In this document: piece by piece, positions 1 through 6,615 of the stretch
How positions within the stretch are numbered: the first letter of the stretch is position 1
How the letters are laid out: each line of letters begins with the position of its first letter
NCBI GenBank assembly: GCA_038240015.1
Contig: JBBSEF010000054.1
Location: 1-20,269, forward strand
Length of the DNA: 20,269 bases
From: CAHJXF01 sp038240015
Lineage (GTDB): Bacteria > Pseudomonadota > Gammaproteobacteria > Burkholderiales > Burkholderiaceae_D
Direction: 5' to 3'
Program-made: the position numbers and the translations under genes
The notes under the pieces: model-generated
Told to the model about the DNA's origin: nothing
The model's database searches: none
What the model saw: only the letters and a program-made list of their open reading frames with translations

Positions 1-696
1 GGATATCGGCTCGACCGGGCGCCCGACCTGACGAACGATCAGGCCGCGTTGCAGAAGGGCGCGAAGCTGTTCATCAACTATTGCCTGAACTGCCACAGCG
101 CATCGTCGATGCGCTACAACCGTCTCGCTGATATCGGTCTGTCGGATGACGAGATCAAGAAGAATCTTCTCTTCACCACCGACAAGGTCGGTGACCTGAT
201 GCGCGTCGCGATGACCGCGAAAGATGCGAAGGACTGGTTAGGCGCCGCGCCGCCCGACCTGTCGGTGATCGCGCGCGCCAAGTCGGGTGAGCGAGGCAGC
301 GGCGCGGACTACGTCTACAGCTATCTGCGCACCTACTACAGAGACGACACGCGTCCGACCGGTTGGAATAATCTGGTCTATCCGAATACGGCAATGCCGG
401 ATGTGTTGTGGCAGATGCAAGGCGTGCGCAATGCGGTGTTCATCGACAAGAAAGACGAACACGATCCGGGCAAGTCGGTTCACGAGTTCGAGAAGTTCGA
501 GCAGGTCACGCCGGGCACGATGACGCCGCTGCAATACGACGAAGCGGCCGCCGATATCACGGCCTTCCTCACGTGGATGTCCGAGCCCGCGCAGGAAACG
601 CGCAGGCGCATCGGGGTTTGGGTGCTGCTGTTTCTGGGCGTGACGTTCGTGCTGACCTGGCGCTTGAACGCCGCCTATTGGAAAGACATCAAGTAA
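1..696 (+). CDS. petC: Cytochrome c1 of the bc1 complex, 3' part (5' end outside window)
   Basis: Membrane-anchored haem c subunit of ubiquinol-cytochrome c reductase; it passes electrons from the Rieske protein to soluble cytochrome c on the periplasmic side. The frame is open from base 1, so the N-terminus and signal peptide lie outside the window. Visible are the haem-binding CxxCH (YCLNCHS, about bases 79-99) and the axial-methionine region NTAMPDVLW (about 385-411). A single C-terminal membrane helix (GVWVLLFLGVTFVLTW) is followed by a short tail with Lys-Asp-Ile-Lys, the usual cytochrome c1 architecture. In Burkholderiales petC closes petABC and is followed by sspA and sspB, as here. 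A strong terminator follows immediately. The family call is secure; only the 5' extent is unknown. Confidence 0.97.
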   Translation, partial: GYRLDRAPDLTNDQAALQKGAKLFINYCLNCHSASSMRYNRLADIGLSDDEIKKNLLFTTDKVGDLMRVAMTAKDAKDWLGAAPPDLSVIARAKSGERGSGADYVYSYLRTYYRDDTRPTGWNNLVYPNTAMPDVLWQMQGVRNAVFIDKKDEHDPGKSVHEFEKFEQVTPGTMTPLQYDEAAADITAFLTWMSEPAQETRRRIGVWVLLFLGVTFVLTWRLNAAYWKDIK

Positions 697-710
697 GTAA
701 TGCACTCGAG

Positions 711-749
711 GGGCCGGGAAGCAACCGCGCTTCCCGGCCCTCGCCTTTT
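711..749 (+). terminator. Rho-independent terminator between petC and sspA
   Basis: Perfect 12-bp stem: gggccgggaagc (711-722) pairs with gcttcccggccc (729-740) around a 6-nt loop, followed by tcgcctttt. It ends about a dozen bases before the sspA start codon. It therefore either separates pet transcription from ssp transcription or sits in the leader of a read-through transcript. Confidence 0.85.
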
Positions 750-761
750 GGGAATAACAAC

Positions 762-1373
762 ATGATGGTTCTCTACTCCGGCACGACGTGCCCGTTTTCG
801 CAACGTTGCCGACTCGTCTTGTTCGAGAAGGGCATGGACTTTGAGATCCGCGACATCGATCTCTTCAACAAGCCCGAAGACATTTCGGTGATGAACCCTT
901 ATGGTCAGGTGCCGATTCTGGTCGAGCGCGATCTCGTGCTCTACGAGTCGAACATCATCAACGAGTACATCGACGAACGCTTCCCCCATCCGCAATTGAT
1001 GCCCGCCGATCCGGTCATGCGCGCGCGCGCGCGCCTGTTCCTGTTCAACTTCGAAAAGGAACTGTTCGTGCACGTCGGCACGCTCGAGAACGTGGCGGCC
1101 AAGGGTCACGAGAAGGCGCACGAGAAAGCGCGCGCGGGAATACGAGATCGCCTGACGCAACTCGCGCCGGTCTTTCTGAAAAACAAGTTCATGCTCGGCG
1201 ACGACTTCTCGATGCTCGACGTGGCGATCGCGCCGCTGCTCTGGCGCCTGGGTCATTACGGCATCGAGTTGGGAAAGAACGCCGCGCCGTTGATGAAGTA
1301 CGCCGAACGCATCTTCTCGCGTCCGGCCTACATCGAAGCGCTGACACCATCCGAGAAGGTGATGCGGCGTTGA
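762..1373 (+). CDS. sspA: Stringent starvation protein A (GST-fold RNA polymerase-associated protein)
   Basis: 203 aa, full length for SspA. The N-terminal thioredoxin-like domain (about residues 1-80) opens with MMVLYSGTTCPFSQRC and includes NPYGQVPILVERDLVLYES, followed by an all-alpha GST C-terminal domain (about 85-200). SspA proteins keep the glutathione-transferase fold but act by binding RNA polymerase during stationary phase and stress, not as detoxifying enzymes. The ATG at 762 is chosen because the GST fold starts there; the frame remains open upstream through petC, but that extension is antisense-like sequence. The purine-rich ggaataacaac before the ATG is a weak ribosome binding site. 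It lies 21 bp upstream of sspB, as in many betaproteobacteria. Confidence 0.96.
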   Translation: MMVLYSGTTCPFSQRCRLVLFEKGMDFEIRDIDLFNKPEDISVMNPYGQVPILVERDLVLYESNIINEYIDERFPHPQLMPADPVMRARARLFLFNFEKELFVHVGTLENVAAKGHEKAHEKARAGIRDRLTQLAPVFLKNKFMLGDDFSMLDVAIAPLLWRLGHYGIELGKNAAPLMKYAERIFSRPAYIEALTPSEKVMRR

Positions 1374-1394
1374 GCTGACGTTACGCTATTGCGA

Positions 1395-1928
1395 ATGTCC
1401 GAGCCGTCCACCAAGCCCTATCTGATCCGCGCCATTTTCGAATGGTGCACCGATAGCGGCTACACGCCCTTCATCGCGGTACACGTCGATGCGAACACGC
1501 GCGTGCCCCAAGAGTTCGTGAAGAACAACGAGATTGTGCTCAACGTCAGCGCACTCGCGACCAGCAAGCTGCAGATCGGCAACGAGGTGCTTGAGTTCCA
1601 GGCGCGCTTCGGCGGCAAGGCGCGCGCGATCTCGGTGCCGATCGCCAACGTGAGCGCGATCTATGCGCGCGAGAACGGACACGGCATGGCCTTCGATCTC
1701 GCCGAGACCGCACCGGCTCGCGGGCATGAAGTGCCCGCGCTACCCGCGCCGTCGTCTTCGGAGTCCGGTCCTGCGTCCGCTTCTGCGTCCACCACGCATG
1801 AAGACCAGCAGCCCGAGCGCGACGCCCCGAGTGTTCGCGAACCGCTCAAGATCGTTGAAGACGTCGACAAGCCCCAACCTCCGGGCGACGGACCCAAAGG
1901 CAAGCCGCGTTTGACGATCGTCAAGTAG
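1395..1928 (+). CDS. sspB: ClpXP protease specificity-enhancing factor SspB
   Basis: 177 aa. SspB is the adaptor that tethers ssrA-tagged and other substrates to ClpXP. The N-terminal substrate-binding domain (about residues 1-110) has the typical opening STKPYLIRAIFEWC, followed by VPQEFVKNNEIVLNVS and SVPIANVSAIYARENG. A long Pro/Ser/Ala/Glu-rich linker (about 115-165) follows. The protein ends GKPRLTIVK, the basic C-terminal peptide expected for docking on the ClpX zinc-binding domain. The ATG at 1395 is preferred over an in-frame TTG at 1389 because family members begin MSE/MS-like. sspB lies directly behind sspA, probably cotranscribed, with tRNA-Thr next. Confidence 0.96.
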   Translation: MSEPSTKPYLIRAIFEWCTDSGYTPFIAVHVDANTRVPQEFVKNNEIVLNVSALATSKLQIGNEVLEFQARFGGKARAISVPIANVSAIYARENGHGMAFDLAETAPARGHEVPALPAPSSSESGPASASASTTHEDQQPERDAPSVREPLKIVEDVDKPQPPGDGPKGKPRLTIVK

Positions 1929-1949
1929 CTGTCGTTTGCGCGCGTTCGC

Positions 1950-1978
1950 TTTCAGCGTCGCAGCGCGTCCGATAGAAT
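1950..1978 (+). promoter_or_regulatory. Probable promoter of tRNA-Thr
   Basis: A TAGAAT -10 box (1973-1978) lies 17 bp after a weak -35 (tttcag, 1950-1955). It ends ten bases before the mature tRNA 5' end, the expected spacing for a stable-RNA promoter. The -35 match is poor (3 of 6). Confidence 0.5.
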
Positions 1979-1987
1979 CGCCCCGTC

Positions 1988-2063
<76 letters not shown>

Positions 2064-2141
2064 AATAGTCAATGTGTTAAGGAGGATTCGTAAGCAGTTG
2101 ATCGGCGTGAATGGTATTCGGAGTATTACCCCAGGGACCGT

Positions 2142-2459
2142 TCAGTACCCTAAACAGTTGGCAGGCCGCGCCCGAATCCGCGCGTCGGCTTCCTCGCGGG
2201 CCTGCTTCTGCTTCTCGCGATATTCAGACAAGGCCGCAGCGGTTGTAGGCTCCTCCGGCAAGCCCAGCGGAACCACGAACTTAATTCGACTGTTGCTCCC
2301 TTCAGTCGAGCCGCTCTTTCCGCTGCCAGTCAGTGTAAGGAGGCCGGCGACGTGCAGTTTAGCGCCTCCTTCCTTACCCGCCTCCGTGCTCGCTGTCCCT
2401 GCCACGCCGAACTCGATCGCGTACGCGTGGAGTCCGTTTTGTGTTCGTCCTATGAAGTT
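2142..2459 (-). pseudogene. Fragment of a small protein resembling the trypsin-co-occurring (Trypco) domain
   Basis: On the minus strand a frame reads from about 2459 (GNFIGRTQNG...) to a stop at 2142, passing an in-frame GTG at 2405. The central part (AYAIEFGV, then AKLHVAGLLTLTG and SNSRIKFVVPLGLP) has the alternating beta pattern of small Trypco-type domains: an acidic/hydrophobic strand, a Gly/Ser loop, then a terminal R-x-K-x-x-V-P strand. A charged helix (about 25 residues) ends the protein. There is no convincing start, and upstream the frame runs into a gene fragment of the opposite strand, so I regard it as 5'-truncated. Family assignment is from remembered pattern only and is weak. 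Confidence 0.35.
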
Positions 2460-2494
2460 TCCGAGTTTCTGCGGGGAGGCGATCGTCGTTGCGT

Positions 2495-2647
2495 GGCGAG
2501 CGTGAAGACCTCTTGCCGCCCTTGCGTGATGTCACCCTCATCCGCATGCTGCGCGGCGAACTGACGATCGCGGGGTTCGAGACGATCTCGGATCGAGACT
2601 ACGCGCAAAGTTGGTTCTGCCGGCTCGCGACTCGCGAATTCAAGTGA
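2495..2647 (+). pseudogene. C-terminal fragment of a conserved hypothetical protein
   Basis: The plus frame reads GEREDLLPPLRDVTLIRMLR, then GELTIAGFETISDRDYAQSW and a stop (TGA 2645-2647). The pattern LPPLRDVxLIRM...L.I.GFE....YxQSW resembles C-termini of small hypothetical proteins common in mobile regions of Burkholderia-type genomes, whose function I do not know. Upstream the frame hits a stop at 2453-2455 and lacks the rest of the protein, so it is an N-terminally truncated remnant. It abuts the truncated end of the minus-strand fragment, which places a rearrangement junction near 2460-2495. Confidence 0.4.
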
Positions 2648-2753
2648 CGCGGCAAACCCGACGATGACGTATGAGCGCAATGCCAAAGGATTCGACATCG
2701 GGCCGACAATCCGAATTCAGCTTTCGGATGGGGTTTGTTGCGCGTTGAGCCGT

Positions 2754-2790
2754 GGCGCCAGACATGGCGCGTAACGCCATGACTGGCGCT
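2754..2790. repeat. Long imperfect hairpin (16-bp arms, 5-nt loop)
   Basis: The arms ggcgccagacatggcg (2754-2769) and cgccatgactggcgct (2775-2790) pair over 16 positions with one A-A mismatch and one G-T pair, around loop cgtaa. No T-run follows on either strand, so it is not a standard terminator. Function is unknown; it may be a REP-like element or the remnant of a mobile-element end. Confidence 0.7.
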
Positions 2791-3014
2791 GTTTGACCCG
2801 CTGTGGTGGCGAGTTGGATCACTTGGAGCGGCCATGTGCCGAAGGGACCAGTCGTCCCGACGGTGGCCGAGGTGTCTATTGGAGGGCGGCGAGAGTGATC
2901 CCGCCTTACCCGATGGCCGTCAAATTGGCAATGAAAGCCTCCAGGAACAAACGAGGGTCGAGGAGACCGTCGCCGTCGGACAAATTTACACTTTAAAACA
3001 CTCGCGGAAGTTCG

Positions 3015-3027
3015 TAGAATAATTCTA
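3015..3027. promoter_or_regulatory. Perfect palindrome upstream of the sigma-54 promoter
   Basis: TAGAAT-A-ATTCTA is a perfect inverted repeat about 25 bp before the -24 element of the PEP-CTERM gene promoter. It could be an activator or repressor site, but it is AT-rich and could also arise by chance. Confidence 0.3.
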
Positions 3028-3051
3028 TTGATAACTCAACAGGTTATGGAA

Positions 3052-3068
3052 TTGGTATCAATATTGCT
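3052..3068 (+). promoter_or_regulatory. Sigma-54 (RpoN) -24/-12 promoter of the PEP-CTERM gene
   Basis: TTGGTATC-AATA-TTGCT matches the RpoN consensus TTGGCACG-N4-TTGCW at the invariant GG (3054-3055) and GC (3066-3067) with exact 10-bp spacing, and at the flanking TT and TTGCT. The predicted start is near 3079, giving a leader of about 110 nt. Exosortase/PEP-CTERM loci often carry PrsK/PrsR, a two-component pair whose regulator is of the sigma-54-activator class, so a -24/-12 element is expected for this protein class. Confidence 0.65.
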
Positions 3069-3191
3069 AATGTCCCATCAGGCCGTGCTGGGCAGGCCTA
3101 GCTGTTAAATATTTAAACGAATCATAAAACGAAAGCCCCGGGCCGAGTGCATTGCCTGAGGCCGAACTAACATTTCTAGGGGTCCATTCCA

Positions 3192-4946
3192 ATGGTCAAG
3201 CATTCTGCGACTGTCAAGCCTGAGTTGTCCAAACTAAAGGTGTCTCACCTGTTCCTTGTTGCCGCGTCAGCGATGATGCTGAATGCTTCGTTCGCGATGG
3301 CGCAGGTCAAACCCGATTATGCTGAGTTTGAGGGCGGCCCGCAGTATCTGGGCCCGGACGATGGCCTGGGCGCGATGGCCCAAGGGCCCATCTCCACCGC
3401 GAAAGGCTTGGTCACTTTGAATTCCCCTGCCTTGAACGCCCCGTCTACAGCGGCGCTGAGCTTCAAGGGCGTTTCGCAGTTCGACCTTAGAAACCTGTTG
3501 GCCGGCGGCAGCTTCATTCCTCCGGACACGCATGGTGCAGTCGGCGCAAGCCAGTTCATGGAGACGACTAACGGCGTCTATGCCATCTATAACAAATCAA
3601 CCGGGGCGCTACAGTCGCAGGTTAGAGCCGACACGTTCTGGGCTGCGGCCGGGGCGACCGGTGGCCTGAACGGCGATGCGAGGGTGATGTACGACGCGCC
3701 GTCGCAGAAGTGGATCGCCCTCCAGTTCGGCGCCAGTATCAGCGACATCCAGATCGCGGTCTCGACCACGTCGAACGCGTTGGGGCCGTGGAAGTCGACC
3801 AAGTTCACCGGTTTTGCCGGGGGCGCATTTGGCGGCGTCGCGGACTACCCAACGTTGGCTATCGATGCCAAGGGCGTATATATCGGCACGAACGACTTCA
3901 CGTGCACCAATGCTGCCTGTTCCACTAATAGTTTTAGCGGCACAACGCTGAACGTAATCAGCCGCGCCGACCTGTTCGGCGCCACACCCACTGCGGCAAA
4001 CGTGAAACAGTTTTTCACAAGTACGGCCACTGACCGTGGTTTTGCCATTCAGGGCGTGAACGGCACCGGTCCAAACTCGGGCCTGGTGGTTGCGGCTAGC
4101 CTCTTCGCGAATGATTCGATACGCTACAACATCAACAACCCTGGTACGCCGGGCGCGACGGAGGGTCCAGTCACCCTCCTTGGCCTGGCCAACTACGCGA
4201 ACTCCAACGGCAACGCCCGTCAACCAGACGGCACGCGCAACATCGATCCTCTCGATCAACGCATCGGCGCCAGCTCGTGGGAACAGAACGGCAAGATTTA
4301 TTCTGTCTACACCGCGACGCCTGTTAACGGCACGCATACGGAAGTGCGTTATTTCGTGCTGGACGCGCTCACCAATGCCGTTATTCAGCAAGGCGCAATC
4401 ACCGACCCCAACTTCGATTTTTACGAGGGGTCTCTGGCGGTGAACAAGTTCGGCCAAGTGGTGATCGGTTACAACCGGTCCGGCTTCCAGACCACTGACC
4501 TCAACGGTGATGGGCTTGCGGACGGTAACGTCAGCTTTTTCGCGAGAGTCTTCAACACCGACGGGTCGGGTCTTCTCTTTCAATCCGACGAACTCCTCCT
4601 GCACGTAAGCGATGTCGGCGACTACCACAATGGCAGCGTAGAGGGCGCAGCCGCGGTTGGCCGGCAGCGTTGGGGTGATTACAGTGCCGTTACGCTGGAT
4701 CCCAATGACAGCCAGATTTTCTGGGCGATCGCAGAGTACGCCGAACATTGGAATAACGCGGCGGGCTGCTCGCCGGCGACGACACCAGGGTGCACTCTAA
4801 GCGGTGGATCGTCTTGGGGGACGTGGATTGCCGCCATCAACGTCGCAAAGCTAGCTGTGCCAGAGCCAGAGACCTACGTCCTGCTGATCGCCGGTCTGCT
4901 GGGAATCGGGGCGACCGCGCGGCGCAAAAAGGTCGCATCAGTCTGA
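3192..4946 (+). CDS. PEP-CTERM sorting-domain exported protein, propeller-like
   Basis: 584 aa. The N-terminus has a basic start and a hydrophobic segment (LFLVAASAMMLNASFAMA, ending near residue 37), a signal peptide. The C-terminus has the exosortase sorting signal: PEP at about residues 557-559 (AVPEPETYV), a hydrophobic stretch LLIAGLLGIGATA, then RRKK. The body begins after about residue 95 with PPDTHGAVGASQFMETTNGV and shows repeated beta-rich segments, as in extracellular sialidase/propeller-like proteins with the PPDTxGAVG motif. DLNGDGLADG near residue 436 looks like a calcium-binding EF-hand-type loop. PEP-CTERM proteins are exported and processed by exosortase, often as part of the biofilm or floc matrix; no exosortase is in this window. 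The ATG at 3192 is the only start giving the signal peptide. It is preceded by a sigma-54 promoter and followed by a terminator. The exact substrate or role is unknown. Confidence 0.9.
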   Translation: MVKHSATVKPELSKLKVSHLFLVAASAMMLNASFAMAQVKPDYAEFEGGPQYLGPDDGLGAMAQGPISTAKGLVTLNSPALNAPSTAALSFKGVSQFDLRNLLAGGSFIPPDTHGAVGASQFMETTNGVYAIYNKSTGALQSQVRADTFWAAAGATGGLNGDARVMYDAPSQKWIALQFGASISDIQIAVSTTSNALGPWKSTKFTGFAGGAFGGVADYPTLAIDAKGVYIGTNDFTCTNAACSTNSFSGTTLNVISRADLFGATPTAANVKQFFTSTATDRGFAIQGVNGTGPNSGLVVAASLFANDSIRYNINNPGTPGATEGPVTLLGLANYANSNGNARQPDGTRNIDPLDQRIGASSWEQNGKIYSVYTATPVNGTHTEVRYFVLDALTNAVIQQGAITDPNFDFYEGSLAVNKFGQVVIGYNRSGFQTTDLNGDGLADGNVSFFARVFNTDGSGLLFQSDELLLHVSDVGDYHNGSVEGAAAVGRQRWGDYSAVTLDPNDSQIFWAIAEYAEHWNNAAGCSPATTPGCTLSGGSSWGTWIAAINVAKLAVPEPETYVLLIAGLLGIGATARRKKVASV

Positions 4947-4997
4947 GCAGCCAAGGAGGCTGAGTCTGCGGCAAACTGCAGAGACAGCCAAACACGC

Positions 4998-5033
4998 AGG
5001 CGGATCGAGCGCGCAGCGCCGGTCCGCCTTTCT
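4998..5033 (+). terminator. Terminator downstream of the PEP-CTERM gene
   Basis: aggcgga (4998-5004) pairs with tccgcct (5023-5029); the GC-rich loop region can pair further, and ttctc follows. It lies about 50 bp after the stop codon. Confidence 0.6.
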
Positions 5034-5107
5034 CATTGTCTGCATGCGACCAATCGGTGTGTTGGCGCAAGCGAAACTGTGAAGCCGTCTGAGTTCTTAA
5101 GGATCGA

Positions 5108-5518
5108 ATGATGCCAAAGCGGCGAATCCTGCCGATGCGCTCGCCGCGGGGGTCTACCGTGATGCTTATTTCGGCCCTCATGAATCCTCTTGCGGCATCT
5201 TGCTCCGACAGTGCTACCCATCCCTTCGCGGGAGTGGTGTGGATCAGCCCGACCTGTGCCGGAGCGCAGCGCGAAGGCGATCTCTGCCGTGCACCTCTTG
5301 CGGGCGTCGAAGTGCGCCTGAGCGATAGCGCCGGCCGAGTTGCGGCCTCGGCCACGACAGACGCTGCGGGCGCGTACGCGATGCGCGCCCCCGCCGGCAG
5401 CTATCGGCTTCATGTGGTCGGGGTCGTCAAGATACCGCGCTGTCCCGAACTGACCGTCACGCTTCCGATGGCCAAGCCGGCACCGGTGGAACTGGAGTGC
5501 GATAGCGGGATGCGGTGA
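5108..5518 (+). CDS. Small exported protein with a carboxypeptidase regulatory-like domain
   Basis: 136 aa. After a basic N-terminus and a short hydrophobic patch (MLISALMNPLAASC), a single beta-sandwich-type domain is visible from about residue 38. It reads GVVWISPTC, then C-R-A-PLAGVEVRLSDSAG, then ATTDAAGAYAMRAPAGSYRLHV and a final VTLP strand. The TDAxGxY...PAGxYxL pattern is that of transthyretin-like/carboxypeptidase-regulatory repeats, which usually serve as structural modules in secreted or surface proteins. Cysteines in SPTC, DLCRAP and PRCPEL could form disulphides. AAGGAtcga before ATG 5108 supports that start; GTG 5159 or ATG 5162 are alternatives. LAASC is a poor lipobox, so lipidation is uncertain. 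It is convergent with the mtnA remnant. No enzymatic function is implied. Confidence 0.7.
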   Translation: MMPKRRILPMRSPRGSTVMLISALMNPLAASCSDSATHPFAGVVWISPTCAGAQREGDLCRAPLAGVEVRLSDSAGRVAASATTDAAGAYAMRAPAGSYRLHVVGVVKIPRCPELTVTLPMAKPAPVELECDSGMR

Positions 5519-5530
5519 ACCCTAGTCGCT

Positions 5531-6040
5531 TTAGACTGTCGCGCCTCGATCTGCTTGGGCGATCCCGCCCTCGGTGATGAGCCCCCGAATCAGCCGTGCG
5601 GGGGTGACGTCGAATACATAGTTGATTGCAGGCGTGCCCGCCGGCGCAATCGCGATTGCCGTTGCGTGTCCGTAGCTGATGCGCCCCGCTGTTACGAGTA
5701 CTTCGTCGGGACTCCTTGCCTCGATCGGGATTGCGTCGCCGCATGCCAATGCCGGATCCGGCGTCGGTGAGGGCAGCGCGCCGTAGAGTGGCACGCGATT
5801 GTCGTGCGCGGCGAGCGCCTTGCCGCAGGTGCCGATCTTGTTGCAGACGTCGCCATTGGCCGCCACGCGATCGGCACCCACGATGACGATGACGATGTCG
5901 ATTTCGCCGCGCTGAATCAATAGCGCACCGGCAGAGTCGGCGAATAAGGGGTGCGAGATACCGCGCCGGTCCAATTCCCACGCAGTGAGGCTGGCGCCTT
6001 GCAGTCGTGGCCGCGTTTCGCTGACCCAAACGTGCCTTGG
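5531..6040 (-). pseudogene. mtnA: 5'-truncated methylthioribose-1-phosphate isomerase
   Basis: The minus frame from about 6040 to the stop at 5531 matches the C-terminal half of MtnA, the methionine-salvage isomerase converting 5-methylthioribose-1-phosphate to the ribulose form. Recognisable blocks in order: HVWVSETRPRLQGASLTAWE, ADSAG, VGADRVAANGDVCNKIGT (with the catalytic Asp), YGALPSPTPD, IPIEARSPDEV and YVFDVTPARLIRGLITE. About 200 N-terminal residues, including the catalytic-Cys region, are absent. Upstream of 6040 the frame loses similarity and stops at 6089, where the DUF1810 gene ends. IDIVIVIVGADR carries an extra Ile-Val pair, produced by a gacgat-type slippage repeat. Most likely a non-functional remnant. 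Confidence 0.85.
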
Positions 6041-6088
6041 CGCGACGGAACCACATGGTTTGCATTCAGTGATCTCACGCCTTCTCGT

Positions 6089-6535
6089 TCATTCGAGCAG
6101 GCGCAGCGTGGCCGGATCGCGCTCGGCGCTGAAATAGCTATTCAGAACTTCATCGAACGTCGGTTCGTCGGGAGCGACGGCGGCGAACAAGGTCATGCAC
6201 GATCTGAGCTTGATGTTGTCGGGCGAACCGAAGATTTCGAACGCTGTTCGTCGCCTCTCTGCGAGAAGCAGGTGAGCACAGTCCCTCAGGCGCGGGCCCA
6301 ACACGGGATGCCGCCAGTAGGCAATTGCCTCTTCGCGTCCGTTTACGCCGAAGTACCTTGCGGTATCGCTGCGCCCCAATTCTCTCAGTTGCGGAAATAT
6401 GAACCACATCCAATGGCTCTGTTTCTTGCCGGAAGCGAGCTCAGCGCAGACCTCCTCGTACACCGGCGCTTGCGCATCGACAAAGCGCTGCAGGCTGTGC
6501 GCCGAAATGGCCGTGCCGTCTCGGTTGTTACGCAT
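6089..6535 (-). CDS. DUF1810 family protein
   Basis: 148 aa, full length for this family of small cytosolic proteins of unknown function (calpastatin-like in older annotations). The family signature is clear: SLQRFVDAQAPVYEEVCAEL, then GKKQSHWMWFIFPQLRELG with its Trp-Met-Trp-Phe core, then YWRHPVLGPRLRDC and IFGSPDNIKLRSCMTLFAAV. The C-terminus, FDEVLNSYFSAERDPATLRL, is also typical. The start is ATG 6535, with no obvious Shine-Dalgarno. A 14-bp palindrome lies about 50 bp upstream. It sits against the broken end of mtnA on the same strand, so it may have arrived with, or caused, that truncation. No function is inferred. Confidence 0.92.
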   Translation of the reverse strand: MRNNRDGTAISAHSLQRFVDAQAPVYEEVCAELASGKKQSHWMWFIFPQLRELGRSDTARYFGVNGREEAIAYWRHPVLGPRLRDCAHLLLAERRRTAFEIFGSPDNIKLRSCMTLFAAVAPDEPTFDEVLNSYFSAERDPATLRLLE

Positions 6536-6584
6536 CAGGCAGATTCAAGAGCCGAGCGCATGAATTTCAATCCGGCGTTGGTTC

Positions 6585-6598
6585 GCGTATGCATACGC
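6585..6598. promoter_or_regulatory. 14-bp perfect palindrome upstream of the DUF1810 gene
   Basis: GCGTATGCATACGC is a perfect palindrome between serA and the DUF1810 gene, about 50 bp before the latter's start on the minus strand; TGCAT recurs immediately beside it. Placement suits an operator, but no regulator can be named. Confidence 0.35.
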
Positions 6599-6615
6599 AA
6601 TGCATATCACCATTT

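Larger units (their letters stand above)
2064..3191. other. Accessory, gene-poor stretch downstream of tRNA-Thr
   Basis: About 1.1 kb with no intact gene that I can support. It holds two gene fragments on opposite strands (2142-2459 minus, 2495-2647 plus), a long hairpin (2754-2790), an A/T-richer leader from about 2980, and a sigma-54 promoter for the PEP-CTERM gene. Several short open frames here (for example 2599-2835 minus and 2834-3022 plus) show no recognisable domain. Position after a tRNA and debris of this kind are typical of a decayed insertion, but no duplicated tRNA-Thr 3' end was found. Confidence 0.55.

Noticed and set aside
408..761. Upstream extension of the sspA frame through petC
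   Set aside because: The extension is the out-of-frame translation of petC and the terminator; SspA similarity begins exactly at ATG 762.
2745..2796. Possible integron attC site around the 2754-2790 hairpin (GTTGAGC before it, GTTTGAC after it)
   Set aside because: attC needs inversely oriented RYYYAAC and GTTRRRY boxes. Here the two boxes are in the same orientation and the second does not fit the consensus.
3086..3101. Second sigma-54-like match (GGGCAGGCCTAGCTG)
   Set aside because: Only nine bases separate GG and GC; the required spacing is ten, which the site at 3052-3068 has.
3609..4748. 379-codon open frame antisense to the PEP-CTERM gene
   Set aside because: No recognisable domain and fully contained opposite a gene with signal peptide and sorting signal; a typical GC-rich shadow frame.
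5159..5206. Lipoprotein signal in the small carboxypeptidase-regulatory-like protein (LAASC)
   Set aside because: The -3 position is Ala and the hydrophobic segment is short and interrupted; lipidation is not supported well enough to call.
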